This document shows positions 25,001 to 37,084 of a DNA stretch of 64,000 nucleotides, piece by piece; position 1 is the first letter of the stretch; every line of letters begins with the position of its first letter. Source of the stretch: Campylorhamphus procurvoides (taxonomy: Eukaryota > Chordata > Aves > Passeriformes > Dendrocolaptidae); contig WBMV01003351.1 of assembly GCA_013396655.1 (NCBI GenBank), positions 558,001 to 622,000 on the forward strand, written 5' to 3'. The notes beneath the pieces were generated by a model. That model had not been told where the DNA came from and ran no database searches. It saw nothing but the letters and a program-made list of their open reading frames with translations. The position numbers and the translations under genes are program-made.

Positions 25001-28000
25001 TAGGAAAATAAGTCCCTTAATCTCTTTTGAAGCAAAGTTGTCTTAATTGTAAGGAAAAAGCTTTCTGTTGTAGTATTAACACTCTCACTACTTTCATCTG
25101 TAATTAAAAAAAACCCCAAATTATTCTCATTAGTGTGATGTAAAATCACAGAAGAATGACTTTACTTCATAATTCCAGTAATTTTCATGCTTCCTTATGG
25201 CTATTAGGCTGATAATCCCCAGATATGTAGCATTCAGTTTGGAAAGAGATGTCAAGGGAAAGCTCAGGTGATGAGGTCTGCTTTTGGTACTCAAAATGTC
25301 CTCAATGCAATGTGGGCTGCATCTGGATGAGCACACATTTACAGCCCAGGATGGTGGGGAAACACCAACCTCTGCAGTGCTGGCTGACTTGCTTCCTCTC
25401 ACAGCTGGAGGCTGAGAGTTTTCAGTGGCCTTCCTACCGGACACATGGTTCTCTCTCAGCCAGCATGCAGAGGCACTGGTTTTGCTTAAGAGCCACATGC
25501 TGCTCAAAAGACACTTGTTGACTATCTTGCTTCAGTGATTTTCTATATTTAGCTTCAGATGTAACATGTCCTGTCAGGAGGAAGGCTCTCTATCTTGCTT
25601 TTTTTTAATAGAATTTTCTTCTTTTTAATGGGCAAAGGAAAAAAAAAGTTTTAAAAAGTAAGTATTCTTTTAAAGAAAGCAATTTTTTTTTTAAAGAGGG
25701 AGAAAATAAAGGCAATAAAGCAACACATGTTGTGCCTTCTTCCTTCCTCACAGTATTATCTCTCTAAATTGTTGTATGTTACAGCAGGTTTCCTTGGGTG
25801 TGCAGGATTGTTTTATTCAGTCATTAGTATTATTGTCAATGCATTTAAATTATGGAATTCAAATATCAAATGCATTATCTAGTTTCATGTAATTATATGG
25901 TAAGTATTATACTGTTAGAGAACACATAATTATTTTTGGCTCTCAACAAAAGTGCAGGCTGGGCTGTTTTCACCAAGGTCTGCTGAATGCAGCATCTAAG
26001 TTAACTGCTTGAAGTTGTTGTAATTATAGCGCTGCCAAAATAATTGTTTGCCTTTTTTTTTTTTTTTTTGTAAATCTGTGTGGGTAATAGCAATGAGAAA
26101 ATCTCAACCTTTTAGGAGTATAGCTTGAATATAGATTCAAAATACCTACAGTAAATTTGATTTTATTTTGCCTAGATCTTACTTGAACTGTTCTGCAAAA
26201 ATCCCATTCAGTAAACTAACACCACTCTTACGTCTAATAAGTCTATTCACGTTGAAACTTTCAGTGTCCTGAGTTCTTGTCAACCATCCAGTGACAGGGC
26301 TAAGCAAGGTATGAGATATTGGGAAATATATTTCTGACAGTGCAAAGTGGTTAACCTGTCATTTTTCTTAACTTCAATTAACCCTAACAGGATGTGATTC
26401 TCTAGAGATCTGGCAAAGGGCAATATTTTAATTTGTCCAGTAGCAATGTTTTTATCATGTGGGTAGGTGATCAGGGTTAATTACTGCTAGTAGCTGAACA
26501 GGTTATGTTAGAAATATATAAGGTTGTTATGGTATATGTGTACCTCTTTAAACATTATCTTTCACACTGGGAGGTGTGAGAACAGATGTCACATAAAGAG
26601 TGCTATTCTGGACCAGCACCTCTGCAGGACAAAGTAACCTCCCGGTCCATCCTGCTTGTGACTGGTATAGTTTCTAAAATGCTCATGTTTGTCTTCAGAT
26701 TGTTCTTTCAGAGTCACAGGACTGTTATGTGCCTATTTTTCATTGAACTTTTCTTGTCAGGCAGAACCTTATGAATAAAGCAGCCTGCTTAAGCTCATCA
26801 GTGGAAAAAAACAAGGGAAGGATTTATCCATCTGGATTTAGATGCATATTCCCAAACTTGAAATCCTCAACTCTAAATTTATAGTCCAGAGATGAGAAGG
26901 AAAAAAGAATAAATTTTTAAGGATGGAGTTGTTCTCCAAACTAGTTCATAAGGATTACCCTCTAAGCATGTCCATTTGTTCCCTGACTGTAGAGGAAGCC
27001 TTGGGTGACTGTTTATTCTCTTCCCATGCAGCAGAATCATTACTGATGTCGACTTTGAAAGCACAAGGACATTGTATATATGCAAAATACAGCTGACAGC
27101 AATACGCTTACACAGAGAACTTAAGGAACTGAACTAAAACTGATTATTCCTTTTATGGGTCATTTTTCGCTCATTGGACACACATTCCACCATCTCAATT
27201 CCCCCTATCTCCGCCCTCAAAAAACACTGGTACCATAGAGGCCCCTAACAGGAAAAGAAAGTAACTTAATGAATTTTGTGAAATGTTACAGTGATGACAG
27301 AATTAAATAAAATTAAATTCTTGACTGTGTTAAAACTAAACTTTTCTTTCCTCATGGAAAGATTATACCGTAAAGCCTATGCCACTTTCAGCCATTATGG
27401 TACAGGAATAAATCAACCCAGCCTAAGCTTTCAAGTGAATAAGAAATCTGTAAGTGGCTCTTTATGAAACTGGAAGATAGTCAAAGCTTGAGAATTCTTC
27501 CTTAAAACAAAATGAAGTTTACTCTTACTTGAAAAGTAATATATTTCAGGGTTTTCTATGTATGCATTATTTGGTTGATTCCCTACAGAAAAGGCTATGT
27601 TGACTTGAAAGATATTCCTTTCAAGTCATAGAGCCTCTGGTTTTATGTTGTCAGTTAACTTTTGCATGAAAATTGTATATGGTGCCTCTAAACAAGACCA
27701 ATATCCCCACCTTCACTGTAGGGAGCATTTTGCATAATAATCAATCCGTAACAATTGAAGGCCATCTTGTAACTTCATTAAGCCAAATACAGTGGTTGCC
27801 CAGACACTTATATCTTGCATGGGAATAGATCTTTCCATTTTAAAATAACAGAACAATACTTCACTCCTTAAAAAATACTATTCATACAAAAAATTTAAAA
27901 CATCAGATAATGTAGAGGTAGAAATAGTATTTTGTTTTGTTGTTGCTTTTTTTCCCCATTTTCTTTGATGTAATAATTAGTTCAGCATTTCTAAGTACAT

Positions 28001-29934
28001 GCAAAAAGAAAGTAATCTTATACAAGTTTCACAAAAGAGTTTTATTTGTATTACAATACTCTGGAATATTTCATGTTTATATTTAGTGGGCCAGAATAAG
28101 ACTCAGCATGCTGATATTTCTGAAAGATTGGGGGACTTTTTTTGGGGGGGGGAGGAACAAAAAAACAGTTAAAGAACTAAGATAGGTGCTATATCTTATT
28201 TTGCCTTGCTCCCCTAAAGGGATTTTTAATTAATTCTGTTTAAAAACCGAAAAAAAACCCAAAAACCAACCAAAGGAAAAAAAAACCCTGACTTTTATAC
28301 TGAGTTGTTTGCCCCAAAGACCATGGAAACCATTTGCTCTTCTGGCATAGAGGGTAGTACAGCTAACTGTTGGGAGATATACAAAGATAGTCTCTTCTTC
28401 CTGACACAGCCCAGAAATGTTTCAAGCAGGACTTGAGCTACATCTGGAAGTAATCAAGGTGGATTGCTGGGTTTTAAATCATTCTGTGAATGCCTGAAGC
28501 AGGTCACCTTTCTTTCCCGAGCTCTGAAGTGCTCAGGGCAAGCTGATATTTCTGAACTCAATGAGAGCATGGCAACATAGATGAAAATCTGAGTACTCAG
28601 ATTAGGTTTATTCAGAGAAAGTTATCATCTTTAACAGATGAAAAAAAAAACCAACAAAAACTAAGATGCAAACTGTTCCAAACAGCAGAAGAACAACTCT
28701 GGCTGTAACAGAAAAAACCCCAGTATTTCTCACAGAAGTAGAGTGTTCTGTAATTTAGTCAAGATCTGATTAAAAACTCTGGAAGTCAAGGACTTAGCAT
28801 GGGCAATGAGAAATCATGATATCTCTGTACTATGCTGCATATACAGTATATAAATCCTTGAGAAATACGTGAGGAATGCCTGGTCTAAAGGCTTTGAACT
28901 ACATCTGTATCACTCCTTAACAAAAGCTAGCCAGTCATCTTGTTGGTCTGTCTGTCCTGTTCTTCTCATTATGTGGTCTGGTTTGTAAACTAAATTTCCA
29001 AAGTCCTGAGCAGTGATGTGTAAAGATATATATCTAATCTAAGGGATTTCAGGTACAGACCAGATCCACCAGGATGGTTTTTCTGCTTTGTGTCATGCTG
29101 GCAGGAAAAAGCAGCTGCAAATACAGAGAACTTACTGTGCCAGAGAGATGCACAGCAGCAACAGCTCACTGAAGGATCCTTTGTATAACCTCCAAATACA
29201 ATTTGCTATCATAAATATAATGCTTTAAGTTAATATTTGGAATAATTCCATGGTTTCAATAGGAATAAATACATAGAAATAAGGCTGCCATTCCCATTAT
29301 GACCATTTACACATGTAAATTCTATGGAGAATGTCAAATAATAAAAAATGCTATATAGCATAGTCAATCTTGCAGACATTTTAGGGCTGCACTGAGTGTT
29401 ACATAAGAAATGAGAACAAAAATCATTATAATTTAAATGAAGTTTTATGGAGACCTCTTATGACAGAATAAAGTTACAAAGGCCAAGGGAAGGGGAAAAA
29501 AGACAATAATTCTGTCACTCTAGCAAATACAAAAACATTTTCAGTTTTAAAAAGGTTTCCTTTGGAATTACACTTTTTATCTTACAATTAATATCAAAAC
29601 CAAACCAGAATATAACTTACAGAGAAAAAACACTGGAAATATTATGAAACTTATAAAAAGGCATTTCAAGTGTCCTGCAGTCTGTCTTATTTAGCAATCA
29701 TAGATGTATATGAATGTTCTCTTTTTTCTGCTCTACATTTTAGGTAATAATTTAGATTGTTTCTCTGAGAAAGCTGATTTTAGACATCCCTCAAGCCTAC
29801 ATCATTCAGCTCAGCTTGCCATGCCCAGTCAGTGTGAACAGAGGTTATGTTGCAAGAGATTAAGGTACAGTGAGGACTTGTGGATATTAATCTTTCCTGT
29901 AGCACATTCACTCTTCTTGCAGAAAAATAACAGC

Positions 29935-30040
29935 ATGGAACTGCTTTCTCTTTCACCATCCTTTATTCTTTTATTGGCCTTGCTAAAAACTGCACTGGAA
30001 GGAAAAATGAGGAAGATTCTGGCAAAGGATTCTGAAGTGT
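29935..30040 (+). other. weak candidate first coding exon (signal-peptide-like)
   Basis: An ATG in good Kozak context (A at -3, G at +4) opens a frame starting MELLSLSPSFILLLALL. This has a short polar start and a hydrophobic core like a secretory signal peptide. The frame stays open to a consensus splice donor, GTAAGT, at 30041-30046. I do not recognise the protein and see no partner exon in the window. Short hydrophobic frames and GTAAGT motifs both occur by chance in AT-rich DNA, so this is only a candidate. Conservation in other birds or spliced RNA reads would decide. Confidence 0.15.
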
Positions 30041-30048
30041 GTAAGTGA

Positions 30049-33000
30049 CATTGCCTATGCTGCGTTCCCAGGGTGGGTCAGAACAACTCTGGTTCAGCTG
30101 TGGAGAGGTGTTCACTCACCTGGGATGTCAGCAGAATGCTCAAATTCTTTGCCACTTATGAATCAAAGCTATATATTGATGGAAACTATTGGCTGGGTAC
30201 AAGTCTCATAATTTTCTTCATTTTATATAAATTTATAATCTGCTGGTCTCTCAGAAGCAAGTCATACAGAAGTGTTTAATGGCAATCTGTGAAGTGAAAC
30301 AAGAGAGTTCTTTCATTTCCCCCATCCCCCTGCCACTAACATGGCAGGCACTTCTAACATTTCTTCACAAAAGAGTGTTCCAGTTGATATAATTCTGGAT
30401 TACACTTAATGTGTCACAATCTGCCAGTAGAAATATATAATGAGTCTTGCTATTTCTTGTTACTTTTTAAAGAAAAGAAGAATGAAAAATAATACGATGG
30501 GAGTTGAATGACCTTAACAAAGCAAACAGCAAGGTTATATTAAAATTCAGTGATGAAGAGCTACCAAATTTTCCAGGTCAGCTGCATAAATTTGTGGATA
30601 TGTGATATGCAATGAAGTCTATTCTTTTGTTGCTGTATAGAAAATAATCGATCTAGCTACTTTGAAGTGAACTATAGCCCCTTCTTTAGTGTGAGAAGGA
30701 TTTAGTTCAGTGAGAATGATATTTTCAAAAAAGTCATATAAGATATATGGAGAACTAAATTCCATTTCTCCAAAATAAGAATTGTGATGATCAAAGCAAT
30801 ATACGTTATAGTCACTTCTAAGTACATTCTCCCTAGTTAAGTACATAGATATTTGCTGGGTCAGTCTGTAAGATTTGTGTCCAAGGCTTTTTGAAATTCC
30901 AGGATATGAAAATGTTGAGGGTAAAATAATGCATGTCTTTGCAGATGGGTAAAAATGTGTAAGTTAATTGTTTTTCTGTACCTGATGCATACATTGAAAG
31001 TGGTTAGCTTCATTAATTTCTTGCATCTTCATTGTTTTATTTATGTTGGATCTTTCTTAAGAATATGTGGTTAGACAACATTAAAAAATAATTAATCAAA
31101 ACCCTCTACTGTTTTATAAAGATATTCAAAATACAAACACAGTTGAAGCTTAATTTGTTGAAATACAGTTGGGCAGTATAAAAAAAATTCCATGTTAACA
31201 TCTAACTGTCAGTGATAAAAATGCCTGAAAATCATTCCCTGGGCTCAGTTTCATAATGTTATAATAATTAACAGAAAATAATTTCAAATCCAACACAAAT
31301 TTGTTGCACTTATTAACAGGAGACAATTGTGTGTATTCTCAGGAGTTATATTTGAATTGTATATTCATATCCATGAAGTCTCTCACTGAGATAAAATTTC
31401 TCTCCTGTAAACATTTAAAAAGAAAGGAGTCAGATCCTATTTTTAAATGTGTTTTAAATCAGCTAAGGCCAAGATCTCAGATAATTAAGGCCCACTTAAA
31501 TGATAGTCCACCTAGTGCTCTGTATGCTGAAGTCTAAAATGTATTATTAATATTTCTTCAAGTTTTTATATTGTTGTCTTTATGTGGTTGAATATTTTTA
31601 CTGTACTCCTGACAAGTTTTAAGAAACATTCTTGATATCTGCATGTGGGAAATATGGATAATGGACTCTGTGAACAATTTAATTATTTAATACAACCTTG
31701 AATGTTGCTCATACTTAAAGTCAGAAACATGATTATGTTCTGGCAATGGACAAAATCACAACAACAAATGCTCAAGTAAATTTAAAACTAATATTAAATA
31801 GTGGAATTACTGAAGAAAACATGTCCTAAAGTAAATGTTGGTGGTAATGAAAGCCAACTTTTGTATGAATAAATCTGACAGCACTATATGGTTGACAAAC
31901 CACTAAAATGATAAGTCGTGTTATAGATATTAATTTGATTTGAGGTACATACATGGTTTTAAATTAATTGTAATAGTAAATATTTTTAAGGCTTTAAAAA
32001 CAAGACCATCACTGTAATTATATGTCATAACAGCTTTCAATAAGGATGAGGCTTATTATGAAAGGCTAAATAAGTGTAATCTATTACTTATGTGACTAAC
32101 TGTAAACAACTTTAGAAATGTTAGAAACCTAATTTGCTCATGTTTCTTGTGGTTGTCAAAAGGTTATGTAACATATTAAATCTGCTACAATTACCTACTG
32201 ACCTGCTTCCTTCATCCATCCTGAACTTCTATTTCTCAACAATAGAATAAACTTTTTTTTCAACCAAAGAGCTTTTTCTCCCCATAGTGTGTCAATCGAC
32301 CTTACCTGTCTAAAGGAATTGGTAAAATTTTATTGTCAATGACATACTGCATATGGCTTGAGGCTAAAACACTGAAATACTTCAGAAATAACTCTGAAAA
32401 TGACAATGCATCTATTTGCTTGAATTCATTAGATCACTGTAAATATACAGAAATGGTGAATTATGGAACTAGTACATTTGCCCAGTAATAATACGGAACA
32501 CTGAGTTCAAAAAGTTGTTTATTATCATTAATATTACTGTTGTCATTGTTATTGTTACTACTGTTATTATTATTTGTTTATTTTTTTAGTGAATAGAAGA
32601 ACACTCATAAGCTGTAATTTCAGAAGTAAAGCTAAATGTAGCTGCCTGTTTAGGGGTTTTTTTTTGATTCAGCGGACACCCTCAAGGTTAGTAGTATGAA
32701 ATGCTGGTAACTCTTATCCATGTTTTCAAAGTTCATGCAGAGAGCAATCCAACAATCGAATCTTTAGGAACAAGGTATCTGAGGCACTGAAGTTGTTACA
32801 ATATGATGAGTTGCACGAGGGTATTTTTTATAATAGCCTTCAGTGGAGTTGTAGATTGGAACATAATAGCTTTGTGCTAGAAGAAGGCATAAAATAGAAC
32901 GATTCTCTGAAAGAATCTTGTACTTGCCATGTTGGCTAATTTGTCACCATTAGCTCCCTTTATTGATGGTGAGGATAGATTTTTTTTTTCCTTGTGACTT

Positions 33001-33413
33001 AAGTGTTTGAAAAAATGAGATCCCAAGGTAATTCATCAGGTCAACATGGAACAAAAGGAATATGTGACAGTTGATGCCTTTATAACCGCAAGCTGCTGAA
33101 CTCAAATTTAACATCTCTTATTTTATTTATCAAGGCAGATGATTTTAGTGAAAGATGCACCCAATTACCAATGTAGTTAGGTGTGTGGGATCATGGACAT
33201 AAAATCGCTCTGAAGCTGGGAGCTCTAAATGAAAGTGCAGCAACATAGTTCCATCTTGTTTCCAGTTTAACACTAAAATGTTAACGTAAAATGTTGAACA
33301 AGCACAGTTAGGACTTTCAAATCTGTGTTGTATTGTGTTAATGGAAATTTGGGTTGTCATGTCCCTTTCTTCAACAGCTCTCTGTATCTTTCTAAACAAA
33401 AGTGTATTCTTTG
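30049..33413. other. unique AT-rich DNA with an ATT tract
   Basis: No gene recognised. A degenerate ATT/GTT trinucleotide tract lies at about 32517-32589. Confidence 0.45.
32517..32589 (+). repeat. degenerate (ATT)n/(GTT)n microsatellite
   Basis: Run of ATT, GTT and ACT trinucleotides, decayed, ending in a T-run. Confidence 0.75.
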
Positions 33414-33890
33414 TTAATTCACCACAGATGTATGTCTGAATGGTAACACCACTTTAATCTCTTCTTCCTGTGACAGTCTGTAATACTTCAGCAGTGATGC
33501 AATGGCTGTGATGAAGGACTGGGGACCTTGCTCAGCGTAGAGCGTGCCTTTCAACATGGACAGATGCTCCTGCCTTTGCAGCAGTGGCAAGCTATCTGCA
33601 CAAGCAGCAACATATACCACTTCCCCAGGAAAGCCTTGGCTCTTATAGAAACAGTTGTATCTTTTCAGCCACCCTGCAGAAGAGCTGCTTCTTTCTATTT
33701 CTCCCCCGACAACCTTCCTGCAGTGCCTGGCATATTGTTGAGTAGGAGGGTGAGGCAGCAAACCAGGGTGGGCCAAGGCATGGCTGCTGCAGCCAAGCAC
33801 ACCTATTGTTCCCTGTGGGTGCTCAGAGTAACAAAGAAAGTGGTGGCACTTGCAGCTGTCCCACTTCCTTCTCACCCTTCTTCGGGTCAT
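33414..33890 (-). other. unrecognised 158-codon open frame in a GC-richer patch
   Basis: This minus-strand frame, with an Arg-rich N-terminus, overlaps a 163-codon plus-strand frame (33528-34019). The patch is visibly richer in G and C than its surroundings, which by itself lengthens open frames. I recognise no domain, no signal peptide and no relation to CR1 or retroviral proteins. No poly-T (minus-strand poly-A tail) follows it near 33400, so a processed pseudogene is not indicated. It could be a diverged exon, a decayed repeat or chance. I would not call it a gene. Confidence 0.12.
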
Positions 33891-35583
33891 ATCAGATGGT
33901 TAAACAGTTATCTTCTGATCTTGCTCTTTTTTCTCTCTCTCTTCAACACTGATCCCACGGGTAAAGTTCAGCACATACTTTCAGGCAGAAATATTTCCTG
34001 TGACAATAGCTACAACTAGGCTACAGGGTGCAGAGGACGCTGTTACTGTTCATTTCATTGGCAGAATAAAATTGAAGGTAGTTTAGCTCTAGATCCACAA
34101 AGGTATGTAAATACTTAATACCTGCTTAATTTGCTTGAAGTTAGGTACTTAAGCGCCTTTTGGAGACTGAATCCTAGTATTTGTTTTCTTCCAAGTATGT
34201 GTGATTTTCTGTAATTGCATTACAGGGAAAATGGAGTTTCAAGATCTTTAGACATCAGAATGAGACATTTTGTGGTTGGTTTTGAATGCTGACATATTAT
34301 ACTGATGCAGGGACTCTTATCCATATGATTAGGAATTCAGAGGTTTATTTTGTATCTCCATACTCTGAATATACACAATATAATCACAGACAGTAAACTA
34401 AATAAAAAACCTTAACTGCCAATTTACTGGAAAGACTGTATTATCATAAAATTGATTAATGTTTACATTTTATTTGAAGTTTTGGTTCTTAGTATCAAAT
34501 TGACTGTGGATGGTTTAAAGTTCTGATTAGCTCAAAGAAAAATTATATTACTGTAGAAATGTTAGTCTGCCTTGCCTTAGAAATCTGAAAAGGCAAACAT
34601 TTATATGATTTGATATGTGAGCTTAATAACTAAACAGATCACCAATGAACTGCTGAGAATTTAAACAAGATCAGACAAATGTTATAAGAACAACACCTTT
34701 TTTATTGAATTGAGTCTTTACATTTTGGAGACACTCAATTTTAGACTGTTTGGTTACTTCACAAGAGACACTGATTCTTACTGTTAACTAAAGTTTCAGG
34801 TTTTTACTAATTCTGCTGAATCACATGGCTGCAGAGGAAACTGGTGTCATGGTAATAAATGGCAATATGGTAAATAAACTGGTAATATGAGATATAGTTT
34901 AGAACAGGTACTATGAAACACCAGTTTTATTAAATTAATCTTCCTCCGGTTTCTCTGATTGAAGATTTCATATGCTTCTCAAAAAAAAAAAAAAAGCCAC
35001 CTTCTTTTCAGGCCATTTCCTCTCACTCTCATGCCTCCTATTTGCGCACTGATGAGAATAAGAGAAATATAGATTGATCTTGAGATGATTTTCTTTGTTC
35101 ACTATTTCTCCAATTGTGGCAACACCTAAGGCTCAACAAAACTTGGTGCATATCATTATTTAGGAGTATCAGTCATAGGATTGAGGTATTTCTGTGCAAA
35201 TCTGTGACTACTGCTTGTGAGTTGTTACTTTGAAGCGATGCCTAATGCAGGTTTTAGAATGACCGCACAGAAAATCAGAATTAGTCAAGGACTGTCTCAG
35301 ACACTGTGTACACAAAAAGATGGAGATTCAAATTTTGGGTAGATTATCCAAGAGATGTGAAGTTTTCTGTGGCTGCGGTATGTGATAGCACATGATTTCA
35401 ACGTTTTGTCAATCCATTTGGAGTAACGCTCTATCCCTTTTACTTGCAGTTCCAGTAGGCTGAATTTGATTCTCCAGTTATCCTTTTCCTGTCTTTTGAT
35501 CCAATTTGCATATGTAGACATATACATTTTGGTCAAGACTTCATAAAAAGTTTCAGCAGCATGAAACTTTTTCACTCTCAGAT
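33891..35583. other. unique AT-rich DNA, nothing recognised
   Basis: No gene or repeat family recognised. An A-run lies at 34981-34995. The minus-strand open frame at 35297-35575 has no recognisable domain. Confidence 0.4.
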
Positions 35584-35840
35584 TGTCTTAGTTCGAGGGA
35601 GAACTAAGATATCTATGTTGGCCAAGAAATAATTCCTCTCCTTTAAATTTAGAAAACAGAACTTTAATTAGGAAAAATATATATAAAGAAAAGGTTAAGA
35701 GTTCTTAACCACAATACACATATATATATATCTCCAGAAAATAACCAAACAACAACAGTTTATAATAAACCCCTCCACCCCCAAATGACAAGGCAAACAG
35801 TCAAAAAGGTCCTTTTGGCTACCCCCCAGAAAGGGGAAAT

Positions 35841-35980
35841 GCAATTATATCTACAGACAGCAGGTGGCGCTGTGGCACCTCCACCGCTGGCCACTTGCTC
35901 TCTCTCAGGGGTTGCAGTTGTATTTACCGACAGCACATGGTGATGTCGCGCCTGGCCGGATAGCCTCTCTCTCTCAGGGG
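35841..35980 (+). repeat. 73-bp-period direct repeats inside the LTR-like element
   Basis: Unit 1 (35841-35911) runs from GCAATTATATCTACAGACAG to CTCTCTCTCAGGGG. Unit 2 (35914-35980) runs from GCAGTTGTATTTACCGACAG to TCTCTCTCAGGGG. A partial third start (CTGCAGCAGCACCG) follows. Duplicated blocks of this size are common in the regulatory U3 part of retroviral LTRs, so these may be decayed enhancer repeats. Confidence 0.75.
35856..35872 (+). promoter_or_regulatory. CTCF-like core motif
   Basis: GACAGCAGGTGGCGCTGT closely fits the vertebrate CTCF core (CCAGCAGGGGGCGCT-type), with the AGGTGGCGCT heart intact. It sits in unit 1 of the direct repeats; the matching stretch in unit 2 reads GACAGCACATGGTGATGT and has lost the motif. 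Occupancy cannot be judged from sequence. Confidence 0.5.
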
Positions 35981-36398
35981 AACTGCAGCAGCACCGTTGC
36001 CGAGTCAGCACCTATGGGGTCAGTGGTAAGAGCAGCAGAAACCCAGCGATCTGCAGTGTAGAAAACAGGCGTGTTTTCTCTTCTTCACAGCAGTCTCCAT
36101 GGTATTCTAGGGTGATCGGCAAAACGAGAGATCAAAAAGACAAAATCCTCGTCCCGCAGCGATGTCAGACCTGGTGTGCCCTGTCCTCCCTCCTCTGCGT
36201 CGAGCTGCTGGACTGAGCTCCTGACTTGCGCAGAAAAAACACAGAAACACCAACCCCTTCCCCCACCTGATGCCTGTCTTCCTCCCACTCTCAGCCTGGA
36301 AAAAAAAGATCAGAACAAAAGGCTGGCTAAGGCAGATAACATCAGGATATGGACATCCTCTGTGCCTTTTGTTAAACATCTTTACCGACACTAAGGCG

Positions 36399-37084
36399 TT
36401 GGCTCCAAGCTTTTTTGGAAGGAATTCCAAACTGAGGTTTGAAACTCTAACACAGGTGAATTGGGCAGAAAGGCACTGCAAATAACTTTTGCCTTTTAGA
36501 TGTGTGATAAAAAACATGTTATTATCTCTATTCAAGTTTAATTTCAAGTGACTTTGGGAAAAAGACCAATAATTGCATTCCATTATGCATTTGCCCCAAA
36601 ACCAGAGATCTGAATTAGTAGACAGACAGTAGCTATGCTTCACAACATAGACTTTCCTGTTTTCAGCAGCTGAAGAAAGACATTGAAAATATGACATCCT
36701 TTCTTTTTTAACTTCATTGACTGGGCTACTTTGAATGCATAGTGTCCTAATTATTTAATTTGATAGATTAGGTGAATGGATGAATGTGCTGATATTCATG
36801 AAGTCAATTTGGAAAATGGTTAAGTATTATACTTAGTAATTGGCTATGGTTTAATTTGCTCACTTTTGCTGACAAGAGGGGTATGATGGGAAGTAAAAAC
36901 TGAATAGGCAAGACCTATTTGAATGTGATTATGAGTTATCTGGAAAAACAGTCTTTTGTCATATATGTAAATATTAAGTGGTGTCAAACAATCGAAAAAA
37001 CACTGGTCTTTCCTAGTGAGACACAGAAGCCAAGGACAAAGGTTTGACATGGCTGAGTGGGCTGAGAGTTGATAAAGCCATGTG
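36399..37084. other. unique DNA, nothing recognised
   Basis: AT-rich sequence between the LTR-like block and the tandem array. No gene recognised. Confidence 0.45.

Larger units (their letters stand above)
20688..29934. other. unique DNA with small tandem repeats, no gene recognised
   Basis: About 9 kb of AT-rich sequence. It holds the small repeats listed separately (20879, 21431 and 21971) and T/A homopolymers such as 26053-26071. Opposed open frames at 25130-25521 have no recognisable domain. Confidence 0.4.
35584..36398. mobile_element. LTR-like insertion, GC-rich, with internal direct repeats
   Basis: A discrete block of about 815 bp, clearly more GC-rich from 35760 to 36300 than its AT-rich flanks. 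Proposed ends are TGTCTTAGTTCGAGG on the left and CCGACACTAAGGCG on the right. The reverse complement of the right end (CGCCTTAGTGTCGG) matches the left as an imperfect terminal inverted repeat. Inside are a TA-rich stretch (35672-35732), two 73-bp-period repeats (35841-35980) and a GC-rich right half. This architecture fits a solo retroviral LTR and reminds me of passerine ERV LTRs. No target duplication is visible: CAGAT precedes the left end and TTGGC follows the right. The right boundary, orientation and family are inferences. The 196-codon minus frame at 36107-36697 runs through its edge into flanking DNA and is not a gene. Confidence 0.5.

Noticed and set aside
25130..25521. Opposed open frames of 125 and 90 codons
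   Set aside because: They overlap on opposite strands in a slightly GC-richer patch, and neither resembles a known protein.
35573..36294. CACTCTCAG at 35573-35581 and again at 36286-36294 as a possible 9-bp target duplication of the LTR-like block
   Set aside because: The implied ends are not TG...CA or inverted, and GC-rich sequence and the better terminal match continue past the right copy; probably coincidence.
36107..36697. 196-codon minus-strand open frame, the longest in the window
   Set aside because: It runs from AT-rich flank into the GC-rich LTR-like block, crosses the proposed element boundary and has no domain.
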